DNA of 64,000 nt from NCBI GenBank assembly GCA_001566295.1, contig KQ964248.1, forward strand, positions 2,294,001 to 2,358,000, in the 5' to 3' direction. The notes beneath the pieces are model-generated. The model was given only the letters and a program-made list of their open reading frames with translations, was not told the DNA's origin and made no database searches. The translations under genes were made by a program, and so were the position numbers. Positions within the stretch are counted from its first letter, which is position 1, and each line of letters opens with the position of its first letter. Shown in pieces: positions 21,876 to 31,983 of the stretch. Source of the stretch: Microdochium bolleyi (lineage: Eukaryota; Ascomycota; Sordariomycetes; Xylariales; Microdochiaceae).

Positions 21876-24791
21876 TCAGACCACCTTTAACGTCCCATTC
21901 CGGCCAGGCACCGAGTTGAAAGCAGCCTCCTTCTCCCTGTACGCCCGCTCCTGCTCCTTCCGTCGCTGTCTCTCGCGCTCGCGCTGCTCTCGCTCACGCA
22001 TCGGGTCGCTTCGAGACCGTTGATAGTCGTCTACAGCGGCGCGACTACGCCCTGGCAGAGACGGCATGGGTGGGGCTGCTGCACCACCAGCTCGGCTTCC
22101 CGCCATGGCCATCATGGCTCGCCCGTTGCCCGAGGTGTTGCTGAGACTGTGACTGCGGGCGCGACCAGACGTCGGTGGTGTTGATACTCCAGCGCCACTG
22201 GGGCTAGGTCGTCGCGAGTTACGTGGTGGTACATCAAGCATGCCGAGCCCCCTCCGCGCATCTGGGTGGTTCGGGTCAGTCGTGGTGATAAAGTCAACAA
22301 GGTGCTCGAGTCCGCTAGGCGCCTTGACGCCGTGGCCCTTACGTTGCCACTGCGGCGGTTCATTGATGGTGGGCGTGTTGAGGTCGAGAAGTGGCTTGGG
22401 TTGCTCGCGACGGCTAGATTGTGGTGGAACGCTTCGACTTTCGTGGCTACGCTGCATTTGTGGTTGGCCCATACCAGCCGAAGGGTACCCATCACGAGGC
22501 CTGTACTGCCCAGCCTGGTGACCAGGTACTCTCCCGGCTTTGTGATACCTGCTATCCTCGTTGCTCGGAGGTTGTTGTCGAGCGTTTGCTGGTGTGGCAG
22601 AAGTGACTGGCCGAATAGCAGACTGCTTCGCGGTATGTTCAAGCGCCGAGGGAAACCACGTCGATGAGTTTGGCTGGTTGCTGGCTGGTGATGTGAGATC
22701 GGCTAGGGCCTGTTTGTTCAGGAGCGTTGGCCCTTCGGCGAAGGCGTTCGAGTCCGATTGCGACCCTTGCCTCGTGACCTGCTCAGTTCCTTCCTGGTTG
22801 GCAGCTTCACGACGCTCCTCGTACGAATTTCCGAGGAGACCATTGCCGGTGAATCCATCTTCCACCTTGATAGTGTCAACCAGTCCCCTACCGATGAGGG
22901 AATCGCGGTTGGGCCTTGCTAGCTCTTTTGAATTCCGGGGTGACCCGCCCTGGTTCGCACCAAACAGAGACAACCGTTTGTCTGAGAATGACAAGTCGAG
23001 CAACGGTTTGAAGTCACCTGTCGCATGAGGGCTTTCATCCACCGAACGGCGCGGCCGGTGATCGCTCAAGTTTACGGATCGTCTCGAGGTATGCCGGCCA
23101 ACTACGCCTGGTGAAGATTTCGTCTCGTCCTTCGCATTGAATGTGCGTGGCGGACTAGCAACGGACTGCTTGCGAGGCTCAGGTCTGCGGTCCAGGAGAC
23201 ACCAACTGCGCCAAGCGTCGACCTTTCTCTGGAACAGCGAGGCCAGCTCTGGATCCTCGACGGAAAAGTACTGCACGTAGTTATCTGTGTTGAGGAAGAC
23301 CGTTGTCTTCTGCTGACTACGGATTGCGAAGCAGTGTCGCTTGGGCGGTTTCAGGTGACGACGCTTTTCAGACTCCATAGGCTGGTAGATGTCGTAGTCG
23401 GAAAGCCGGCACAGGTTGATGCTGTCTTTATCGCCCGCATGCGCGTCTTGTTTCTTGCTAGAGATAATCTGACCGTTGTCCAGCAATGTGATGTGGCGCT
23501 TGTTCCACTTTCCGGGCCGGTTTGAATGGTACATGTATACCTGGCACCCCTTGGGCGGATCTGCTGATTTTGAGGTTGTCGTAGAGTCCGGCTCATTGCA
23601 TGAGTCGCCTGCCTCGCGGAGTCTCACCACTAAGCAGTTTTCGGAGTCCAAATCCCACGAGTTGACAATATCGCGGATGGCTTCGAACGAGCGGACCCGG
23701 CGCTCCAAACCCAAGGTCTCGTACGACTCCAACACGACACAGCTCGACTCATTGATCTCCCGATCGTTGACGAGTCGCGCGCATTTCGAGATTATCTCGA
23801 CGATAGTTGTATCTGCGTCCACGTCAAGCAAGAAGCGGTTGCCTCGGCAGCGTACAGCCACGATCTGATCGGCAGTGTTGATGGCTGATGCAGGCGCATC
23901 GGTCTGAGGAACGATGCCCATGCCTCCTGAGACAATGCCGACGGCCTGGTCGTTAGGGTGGCCCTGAGCTTCGCGCCCCAGTTTTGGCGCATGCGTCGTC
24001 GCGGCTTTTGGCTTCCGGACCTTGGTCAGGCTGGCAAACTTCTCCATGACCGGACTCCTCTGTGATTTCGGCGGCTGCGGAGCTTGCTCCTGGATGGGAG
24101 GCATCTCAAGCTGCAAAGGCGTGACGTCCTTCTTGGGCTTCGCGGCGGCTGGGTCTGGCTGCGACTCGACTGCTGCAGGAGACTGAACGTGGTGCGACTC
24201 CTCCTCGTGGCGTCTTCGCCTGAGTCGCGCCTCGTCGCTATTTGTCCGCTGGCGATGCAGGGCGGTTCCGGGCCCACTGCGAGATCTGCTCTCGTGCTCT
24301 GCTGAGGTTTGGCGAGAGCTGGTCGCCGAGGGTGTATTGCTCCCTATCGGCTGCCTCTCGTGAAGTCGCGGTGGTGGCGACCTATATGGGGCACCGACTG
24401 GCGATGCAGAGGTTGTCGGACTGTTCGTATCCGAGCCGGCTTGCGGGAAAGCATGCTGCAGTGGTATCGTTGGGACAGGGGGCACTGCAGTCGCGTGCGA
24501 CGGTGACGGTAATAGCGCTGGTGTTATTGGTGCCTGCCCAGCGACAGACCTGGTTCTGTGCATATCGTCATGTTGCTGAATTGGCGGAACCGGTTCCTGC
24601 GCTTGACCGCCAGCTCTGGCGGTGGTCGACAGCGCACGCTTGCGATACCGCGACATGGACCTGGCGATTGAGTTTGCCGGGGTTGTGCCCTGGGCTGGCG
24701 CATCTGCACGACTTTGATGTGCGGTGAGCTCGCTGTTGCTGGGAGCCGCTGGTGCTGCCCCTTCCTCGTCATGCTGCGTGAAAGGTGCCAT
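21876..24791 (-). CDS. RA-PH domain adaptor protein (MRL/Grb7-like layout)
   Basis: Likely signalling adaptor linking a Ras-family GTPase to membrane phosphoinositides. A single exon of 971 aa. The start is the ATG at 24791 (MAPFTQHDEE); the frame stays open upstream to 25490, but that part has no domain and looks like leader. The N-terminal 300 residues are Pro/Ser/Gln rich. About 300-395 resembles a Ras-association fold (IVAVRCRGNRFLLDVDAD, then a conserved LVVRLREA end). About 410-530 is a pleckstrin-homology domain (GKWNKRHITLL, KRHCFAIRS and a C-terminal helix with a Trp, VDAWRSW). The rest is disordered and ends in a charged Arg/Glu helix near 940-960. Adjacent RA and PH domains recall the metazoan Grb7/RIAM/lamellipodin group. 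Function in fungi is inferred only, perhaps in polarity. Confidence 0.8.
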   Translation of the reverse strand: MAPFTQHDEEGAAPAAPSNSELTAHQSRADAPAQGTTPANSIARSMSRYRKRALSTTARAGGQAQEPVPPIQQHDDMHRTRSVAGQAPITPALLPSPSHATAVPPVPTIPLQHAFPQAGSDTNSPTTSASPVGAPYRSPPPRLHERQPIGSNTPSATSSRQTSAEHESRSRSGPGTALHRQRTNSDEARLRRRRHEEESHHVQSPAAVESQPDPAAAKPKKDVTPLQLEMPPIQEQAPQPPKSQRSPVMEKFASLTKVRKPKAATTHAPKLGREAQGHPNDQAVGIVSGGMGIVPQTDAPASAINTADQIVAVRCRGNRFLLDVDADTTIVEIISKCARLVNDREINESSCVVLESYETLGLERRVRSFEAIRDIVNSWDLDSENCLVVRLREAGDSCNEPDSTTTSKSADPPKGCQVYMYHSNRPGKWNKRHITLLDNGQIISSKKQDAHAGDKDSINLCRLSDYDIYQPMESEKRRHLKPPKRHCFAIRSQQKTTVFLNTDNYVQYFSVEDPELASLFQRKVDAWRSWCLLDRRPEPRKQSVASPPRTFNAKDETKSSPGVVGRHTSRRSVNLSDHRPRRSVDESPHATGDFKPLLDLSFSDKRLSLFGANQGGSPRNSKELARPNRDSLIGRGLVDTIKVEDGFTGNGLLGNSYEERREAANQEGTEQVTRQGSQSDSNAFAEGPTLLNKQALADLTSPASNQPNSSTWFPSALEHTAKQSAIRPVTSATPANARQQPPSNEDSRYHKAGRVPGHQAGQYRPRDGYPSAGMGQPQMQRSHESRSVPPQSSRREQPKPLLDLNTPTINEPPQWQRKGHGVKAPSGLEHLVDFITTTDPNHPDARRGLGMLDVPPRNSRRPSPSGAGVSTPPTSGRARSHSLSNTSGNGRAMMAMAGSRAGGAAAPPMPSLPGRSRAAVDDYQRSRSDPMREREQRERERQRRKEQERAYREKEAAFNSVPGRNGTLKVV

Positions 24792-26678
24792 TTTGGAGAT
24801 GCTGAACGCCAGCCTGGTGCCGGCGCTTTGGTTTGGCTTTGAGGGCTGGCGACATGCGCAAGTGACGTAGATGTTGGGGGAAACGAGAGTGTGTCGTGTG
24901 CGGTAGTGAGTGTCTCCGTCGAAGTTGTCGCAACGACCAAAATGCAGACCAACTCTGCCAGAGCGGCGGGACTCGTGTAGAGGCTTACGAACACGACCCA
25001 GGGCCTGGAAATCGAGGAATGATGAACCCGCGAACGTGAGGAATGAGGGATTGGGGGAGAGGCTTAAGGAATGGCTTTGTCGATGGTGAAGAAGCTGGTC
25101 CCACTTGACTCGTTGCGACTGCTCGGCAGCTTTTCGCCGACCCCCGGAAAAGCGAGATGCAGTTCGTGCCGAGTCGAGCCTGACGCCGTCTTTTACGCGA
25201 GAGTGCAGCACAAGACCTCGATGGTGTAAAGGGTGATGCAAAGAGGCAGGAAACCAACAAACTTGCAGGACGTCGGACCGGCCACCACCGACCACTGACG
25301 AGGAGGGACGGCAGAAAGAGGCCGTAGCCCTGGCGGCTGGGGTTTCCTGCTGTGGCTCTGACAGCTGAGCCCAGGCAAGGGCCCGGGCAGGGGCCCTGTC
25401 CAGGTTGTCCACTGCCCAGGCGCGACGCCGTTTCGTTTCCGCTGCTACGCTGGCTGCTAGCGCGTTTGGGAATGCCGGCAGGGATGGCAACCAGAATAAA
25501 GCGAGCAGTTCTGGTGGAGGCTTGGTGGTGAGGCAGTCCGGTTTATTTTGTCAGCCTCCTCGGGGATTCTCCTGCAGGTCCCAGGCAGGGCTGCAGGCAT
25601 GGAAATTGCATCTCGTGCTCGCGTGTTTTGTTTGGCCAGCTCGCATGCTGCCCGTGGGACAAAGGCATTCATCTTCATCTTGGCCAATGCGGGTTCTGGA
25701 ATGTCTCTCGTGCATGACTGGGGACCAAGACACAGCCGTACCTGAGAGAGCTGCAGTAGTTCAGCTCTCGGCGCGGCCCAATCAGTAAGAACATCAACCA
25801 GAACGTCCAAGAGCCCATTGCCTGCGCTAATTAATGCTCCCATCAAAGTTGTCGAGAATGCAAAGGTCGACGTGGTCGCGTGCGCTCTGGGTTTCCGGCC
25901 CTGGACCCCCTGGAGGCGCTTCCAAAGACCCAAGGAAAGGAGGCATGCATGTGGTTCTCGAGAGATTATCGTGACAGCAAAACCCCAGACGAACTCACCT
26001 CGCTGGGACGTAATTGGTCACGCGACGCTGGGCCGCTATTTCTCTGTGGCACATCCCTGCCGCGAGCTGGACCCTCTCACTGGCATCCTTGCAGCTCCTC
26101 TTCCTCGGCGCCCAGAGATTCGGCGGGGAATCGCCCCCGGAACTCGATCGATTCTGACGTCGGCTCGCACATACTCTCGGCTGCGGCGGCTGCCAAGTCA
26201 TATTGTTTTCCACATCTGCAGTGCGAAGCAACGTTCTGGATGTGCCGAGGCCAACGATCTGTGCGGGTGTATTGGGATGGGCACGTCTTGTATGGCCGAT
26301 CTTAAGATCACCGCTCCAGATCGCGGCATACTCCCCGAGCCGCCAACGCACGCCGCGCACCACTCTCTGGCGCGTCCCGTCCTCGCCGTCGTCTCATCCC
26401 GTCTCGTCCCGCGAGTAAGTAGCAGTGGTATAGTTTGACAGACCATTGTGTCATTCGTCAGGAGGCTCTAGTTACTCCATATTGCATGCGCCACATCTGG
26501 TCACAAGTCAGACCTTTTTGTCTCGCTCACGAGACCAGACTATTGTTCCATGCATTGCCGGCCCCACGCGGCAAGTGCGGGTTCTTCCGGCGTTCGGGAA
26601 TGCCGTTCGTCATCCTGACTCAGGGCCTGACCTGCACACAGAGCAGAGCACGGAGTATCTGCAGACGCGTGCCATTTC
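24792..26678. other. Intergenic, leader side of the RA-PH gene
   Basis: About 1.9 kb between the start of the RA-PH gene and the end of the MAT2B-like gene. The minus-strand frame continuous with the RA-PH gene stays open to 25490 without a domain. Plus-strand frames such as 25818-26438 show no motif or codon bias. Nothing else is supported. Confidence 0.5.
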
Positions 26679-27887
26679 TCACTTCCTGAACGCCTTGACC
26701 TGCCACCGCCACCACGCGACAAAGTCCATGGTCTCCACGCTGATCCCAAGGTCCTTGAGCGCCCTGGTGCTTAGGTGGCAGTCGTACGGCCGCTGCACCG
26801 AGGCGTTGGGGTCGTTGCCCTCGGTATTGGCCTCGATGCCGTCGATCGGTAGGCCCATGATCTCGCTAAATGCCTGGCAGATCTCGTACTTGGTCATCCT
26901 GTCTTCCGATGAGAACTGCAGGATCGTGGGCAGCGACGAGCGGTCCGTGGTGGAGAGATACTTGGTCGAGATGTCTGAAGCCAAGAGTGGCAAATATCAG
27001 TGACGTGAACAACCAGACAGTCATTGCGCTCCTTGCACTGATATGCGAGGCAGTGCTTGCCCGGAGAGAAAGAGAGACTGACCTTTGCAGACGCGCCCTA
27101 TATCCTCCGTGTTCGTAGGGTACCGCAGCGCCCAGTGGTCCATCTTGATCTTGCCCGCGTCACCCGTGATCTCCTGCGCCTTCCACACTGAGTCGAGCAG
27201 CACATTGACCGCGCTCTCGGCAGGCATCTCAGCGTCGCCATACAGCACAGGGACGCGCAGGACGACCCCGAGCCCCGGCTTCCCAGCCTTGTCAAATGCC
27301 TCGAGCGTCGCGCGCTCCCCGTCCAGCTTGGTCTGCCCGTACATGTTCGTTGGCGCAGGCTGGGCGTCGGCCTCGTACGGCGCGTCGCCAGGCTTGCCGG
27401 GGAAGACGTAGTCGGTCGAGATGTAGATTAGGAGGATGTCGCGAGCGGCGCAGAGGGACGCGATGCTGCCTGTCGCAGCGACGTTCAGGGCACGGGTGCC
27501 TTCTGGGTCTTTGTCGCACTTGTCCGGGAAGCGGTTCGCCGCGCCTGACAGCCGAGGTTGTGAGTTCATCAGTTCCGGCCGTTCTCGCTACGTGCTGTTC
27601 TCGACCAAGGGAAGGATAGACGAACAGTGCACTACTACATTTGGTCTACACTCGGTGCAAGTCAGCATGAGATAACTCACGAGATTGAAGATTGGCGCTT
27701 ACTTGACCTGATCCAGAGTCTTCTCGACCTCCGATGCATCCTGCAGATCGACCTTTAGCACCGACACGCCGTCTGCTCGGGAGTAGCCAGTTCCTTTGGC
27801 GTTCCAGGCCGCTCTCTCAAAGGCCTTGACGACCTGCCGACCAAGCAGGCCAGTGGCGCCTGTTACTAGGGCAGTCGACTGTGACAT
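26679..27887 (-). CDS. RmlD/MAT2B-like NAD(P)-binding protein
   Basis: Extended short-chain dehydrogenase fold of the dTDP-4-dehydrorhamnose reductase (RmlD) group, the family of the regulatory beta subunit of methionine adenosyltransferase. Exons in transcript order are 27887-27703, 27645-27626, 27544-27083 and 26974-26679, giving 320 aa. Visible motifs: dinucleotide loop TGATGLLG at residues 10-17, conserved CAANRFPDKCDKDPE, ISTDYVFPG, and the SDR Tyr-x3-Lys as MYGQTKLDGE. Exon 2 is only 20 nt and supplies KPNVVVH; without it the phase is wrong. Its donor is GTTCGT. In fungi these proteins are commonly annotated as NAD-binding or MAT regulatory subunits. Whether this one reduces a sugar nucleotide or regulates S-adenosylmethionine synthesis cannot be told. 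Confidence 0.85.
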
Positions 27888-28299
27888 GTTGTAACGGTTC
27901 CGTACAAGGAGTACAAGTTTCGAAACGGGACAACTGAGTCGTCTAGAGAGATAGTGTCAGTAGTTTCACCAAGGCTCTGTGTAAGGCAAAGCTCGCCTTT
28001 CCCCACGGAGGGGCTGGAGCTATGGTGGGGCACTACGACGAATGACGTTGCGGTCCCTGGATGCGACAGCCGGGGATAGATGTGTCGCAATAATTGCACT
28101 TCAAGACAATATATGCATCATTGTCGGACTGTTTGTATGATATGACACTCCTTCAGTCGACTATGGTATCTAATGTGGGCGAAATCATCCCCTATGCTAA
28201 CAACCTATACTCCGAAGCGGACTTCGGATCTGTGAGGGCGTGACCTCCTCCAGAGTGCACGTATACCTCAAACTCAACCTGGGAACAGTTGTTGCACAT
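27888..28299. other. Intergenic spacer between two minus-strand genes
   Basis: Holds the promoter and leader of the MAT2B-like gene and the 3' end of the AMP-binding-like gene. No motif stands out. Confidence 0.5.
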
Positions 28300-30041
28300 C
28301 TAAACACGTGCAAGTACGTTATCCTGGCGTATGTGTCCAACGGTGCCGAGGGAAACCTCACCTCCAGCCACAGCCGGTCCTCTGACGACGATCTCACCTG
28401 TATAATCCGTGTCCGTGATCTTGTGGCTAGCATTGTCTTTGAGGTATACTTCGACGCTGCTCAAGGGTGGGCCGTAGTGAGTACCGCTGCCGTCGCCTTG
28501 AACTCTGTAGTCGTGGAAGTGAGTCTGCGCAACCGCACCAGCGACCTGAGGTGCTGCCAACGCATGGATCACACGTGAACCCGTGAAGACCCGGAGGTCT
28601 GAGAGTGTGGCCTCGGAGAGTGCCGGCGACTTCGCACCAACTGTCTCCGCGATGTAGAGCAAGCGGAGCTTTCCAGGCGTAGTGCCAAAAATTGGTCGCA
28701 GGCTGTCGTTGTAGCTGGCCAGGAACGAGGCCACTGGCATGGCACCATTCTGCACGAGGCTGCGTGTCTGTACATAGTGCGAGGCCCGTGTGATGAGCGA
28801 GTTTAGCTTGCCGTTGACCTGACCATGGCTTTTGACGACTGCTTCAGGGTCAGCCACGATCACGGTTGGTGCTACGCCCGCAGTGGCAAGCTGGAGATCG
28901 GGTGTGGCACCGGCCACAGTGTTCAAGGCAATAGAGGCATTGGCGTGAAGAGCGGCCAGTGTCAAGACCAGTGTGAAGGGCGATACCAGCGAAGAGGCTG
29001 GCAGAAAGAGGTCCGCCTGGGAGAACTTGTACTTGGAAGGCACAGCAGTGAGCTGAGCGGAGACGGCGGAGACAAGGTTCCCCTGCGTGAAAGTCGCCAT
29101 GTCCTCGAGCTCGCCCGCCTTCTTGGAGAAGAGAATGACCTCTTTGGCAGGCGATTGACCCTCGATAAGAGGCAGCTCCAGTCCAGCTGCAACAGGGCCG
29201 TCACCCAGAATGTCCTGCCAAGTGGACACGTTGACCTTGTTGCCAGTACCCTGGGGTACCTCGTTCCAGTCCATGTGCTTGCTGCCCTCGTCCACCACCC
29301 AGATCAACTGCCGGAGCCCAGGGTAGCTCTTCACAACACTGTCAAAGGGGAAGGAGCCACTGCTTGTGATGACGGTGTCGGCCTCTGAGCGCCGAAGCAT
29401 GGAAACAAGCTCTGCCTCGGACACATTGAAGGGGATGAGAACGGCCGTCAACCCATGGAAACTGCACGCAAAGAGCGCTGCCAAGAACTCGACAGTGTTT
29501 GGCAAGTAGATGGCAACCTTGCTGCCACCTTGAGCGCTGATGTATTGGCCGACAAGATTGATCTGCCGCGTGACATCGGCTGTGATAAAGGTGTCAATAC
29601 CTGTAGTTGAGAGTGGAGGTCACACTGCGGTGGATGCTTACATAGTTTGTGATCCAGCACTTTCTCACGTCCGAGGATTGTGAGAATGGCAGCAGTGTCA
29701 CCAGAGATGGCACTCCGCCAGATGTCGCGCAAATCGCCATCGCGGCCTGCGGACCACTTGGATGCGCCCGCGGCCTTGACGTTGAGCCCGCTGTTGAGCG
29801 GGTAGCCGTGAGGCGCCGAGTTGGCTCTGTAGACGGGAGACTGGCCCTCTTGCCGAACTGCGGAGCCCTGTGCCTGGCGTGCGAGCAGCATGGGATGGAC
29901 CTCGGGGTCGACACGGGACATGACGGAGTAGGTGAGCATGAGCACAAAGGCCGTGGCGATGCCCGTGGAATAGCCATTCCACTGGCCTCCGAGAGAGCTC
30001 AGGCTCTCGTCGAGCTTGGTCAGGAAGTCGCCGCCACCCAT
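28300..30041 (-). CDS. Membrane-anchored AMP-binding-like protein, probably catalytically inactive
   Basis: Member of the acyl/aryl-CoA synthetase (ANL) superfamily by its core (IYLPNTVEFLAALFACSFHG, later TGEIVVRGPAVAGG). Exon 1 30041-29669 and exon 2 29600-28300 give 557 aa with a 68-nt intron (donor GTGAGA). An alternative GTAAGC donor at 29641 would leave a very short 41-nt intron and 566 aa; both keep the frame. Residues about 20-40 form a hydrophobic segment (GIATAFVLMLTYSVMS) that could anchor it in a membrane. The nucleotide loop, normally like YTSGTTGxPK, reads FSKKAGELEDMATFTQGN: the Ser/Thr/Gly loop is lost although the following helix is kept. The protein stops shortly after GTVGHIRQDN, so the mobile C-terminal domain with its catalytic Lys is missing. 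I infer a pseudoenzyme or non-catalytic scaffold. It diverges from POM34. Confidence 0.75.
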
Positions 30042-30655
30042 CTTGCTCAATCGTAAGCTCGGGTTGTGAAGTTGAGAGTGTCGAGCTGGAGATGTTGCAG
30101 CAGCTCTTATCTGTTTTCAATGAGAACAGTCGGCCCAGCCGGACTTTCTTGTTGCGCAAGGGACGGGACTGGTTCCGGGACTGCCGAAGCGACTTGTATA
30201 AAGCAAGGTACACAGTAAGTGAAGTGGCTCACCAAGCTCGGGTGGGGTTAGGCACAACATGGAGGACGTGAGGGCCGGAGGATGACGAGTGCTGTGGCTG
30301 AATGCGCGTGGCTGCAGCCCGAGGGAGCGACGGGCGACTTGGGCATTGCTGCTACCTTGAGCAGGCCAGGGTCCGCGTTAGCTCCAAGCCCAGCAGGCGA
30401 CAGGGGTCTGCTGCAGCACCTGCTCTGTTGTTTGACCACGGGTGCTCGTTGCTGTGCACCTCCTCCGACCAAACAAATACCACCCAGATTACGACACTCC
30501 CTTCACCCATCGGCTGTTGAGGACCGACCGCTGCGGCCAGCAGCACCGCGTGAATACTAACCCAACCAGCAAACAGGATTGTGCAGAAAGGGCTTCTCAA
30601 TTGGCTCCCGCAAGCATCGACTCGACACCTTTCATCAACGGCACATCGCGTCAAG
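30042..30655. promoter_or_regulatory. Divergent promoter, AMP-binding-like gene / POM34
   Basis: A 614-bp spacer between two genes reading away from each other. A TATAAA lies at 30197-30202 on the plus strand, too far from the POM34 start to assign confidently. No other site is clear. Confidence 0.5.
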
Positions 30656-31590
30656 ATGTCTTCCGCCGCGGTCGCAACCGCAAGGACATTCTCGACTCCG
30701 GTCAAGGCTGCAGCTGCAGCACCTACAGAGAGCCCCGGGACATGGCGGCATCCGCGCATGGACGAGATCACCCGGAGACAGGAGCAGTCCAACTTCTCCG
30801 AGAAGAACGTGCGCTCCATCACCATCAACATCTGCGTGCTGGTTGCGCTCTTCGCTTCTAGCACGCTCCTGCACAAGCTCTTCCCCTCGGCGAAGAACCT
30901 GGTGCCACAGTCGTATGTCTCTCTCTGTACCTTCCTACACAGATACATGGACACTGACCTGATGTTGCATTTCATAGATACGCCGCAGCGCAATACTCCG
31001 GCCTCATCTGGAAGGCTGTCGTCGCGATTCCGGTGGTCCAGATCCTCGTCAACCTGCTGCCCCTGTGGCGCAAGCCCGACGAGCTCGCCGACATTCCTCT
31101 CACCTCCGCACAGCGCCAGCTACTCGGCCTACCGCCGTCCTCCGCACCCCCGACGCCCGGGTCCGTGTACAGCACACCTCCGCGCTACTCGCGCACCCCG
31201 TCAATCTCCGGGTCCGCAAGCAGCAAGCGCAGCTTCTCCGGCTCCCCGCAGTCGAATCGCGCCACCCCGTCGAGATCCGAGCTCGGCAGCCCGCTCAACG
31301 CTAGCAGCGGGAACATCAACAGCGGTTTGAAGGGCAGCATCATGGGCTCGCCGGGTAGCCCGCTTCTGCACAGGGCGATGGGTGGTGCGCGTCGCTCGTC
31401 GCTAGGTGGCAGCATGGGCCCTCCCAGTCCGCTCGGTGTCAGCACCGCTTCCTCCATCTTTGGCGCCGGCGGACCCGAGAGTCCCAGCCCGGCGAGCGGC
31501 AAGCGGAGCACCGTCGGTTTGAACAACAAGTGGCTCTACGAGAAGGGCCGTGATCGGCGCAGCTCAGGTAACAACTGGCTGCTCTCGTGA
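30656..31590 (+). CDS. POM34: POM34-type nuclear pore membrane protein
   Basis: Pore-membrane nucleoporin that helps anchor the nuclear pore complex in the nuclear envelope, in yeast together with POM152 and NDC1. Exons 30656-30912 and 30978-31590 give 289 aa, close to the yeast size. Two hydrophobic segments are visible: about 58-77 (INICVLVALFASSTLLHKLF) and, just after the intron, about 93-117 (SGLIWKAVVAIPVVQILVNL). The family signature follows: LADIPLTSAQRQLLGLPP. The C-terminal half is Ser/Pro/Gly rich with repeated SGSPxS-type elements and ends NKWLYEKGR...SGNNWLLS, a conserved ending in filamentous fungi. The intron is 65 nt and the splice restores Q-S-Y-A-A-A-Q. Confidence 0.88.
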
Positions 31591-31983
31591 GCAATCTTGT
31601 AGAAAACCGAGAGAAGAAAATGCATACGAGGATAGACATGTACTGAAAGCGTTGCGCAAGGCGAGGCGTTTGGGAGCAAGGTAGTCATCAAGCTGTGCAC
31701 AAGCATAATCGAATATATTCAGAACCGGCCCCGACACGCATGTGCTATAAAATTATGGTGTAACTTGTATTGCCAAGTAACTATACTCGCTCATGCACCC
31801 CAACGACAACCATGGCTATGCGGAATGCTGACTACCCATTATTCGTGAAATGTGCTTCCCGTGAGCCGCCCCCTTTCATCACAGGGCACTTGTGGTGACT
31901 CCTGGTCATCATGTATGAGCACAGGGCATGATATCCAACGACGCTACTTCTGAGCGTATCCTAATATCATCCGGGTTAAGCAG
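31591..31983. other. Convergent 3' spacer
   Basis: Shared 3' flank of POM34 and the amino-acid permease. It is somewhat A/T rich (for example 31700-31780), as expected for polyadenylation regions. No gene is seen. Confidence 0.5.
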
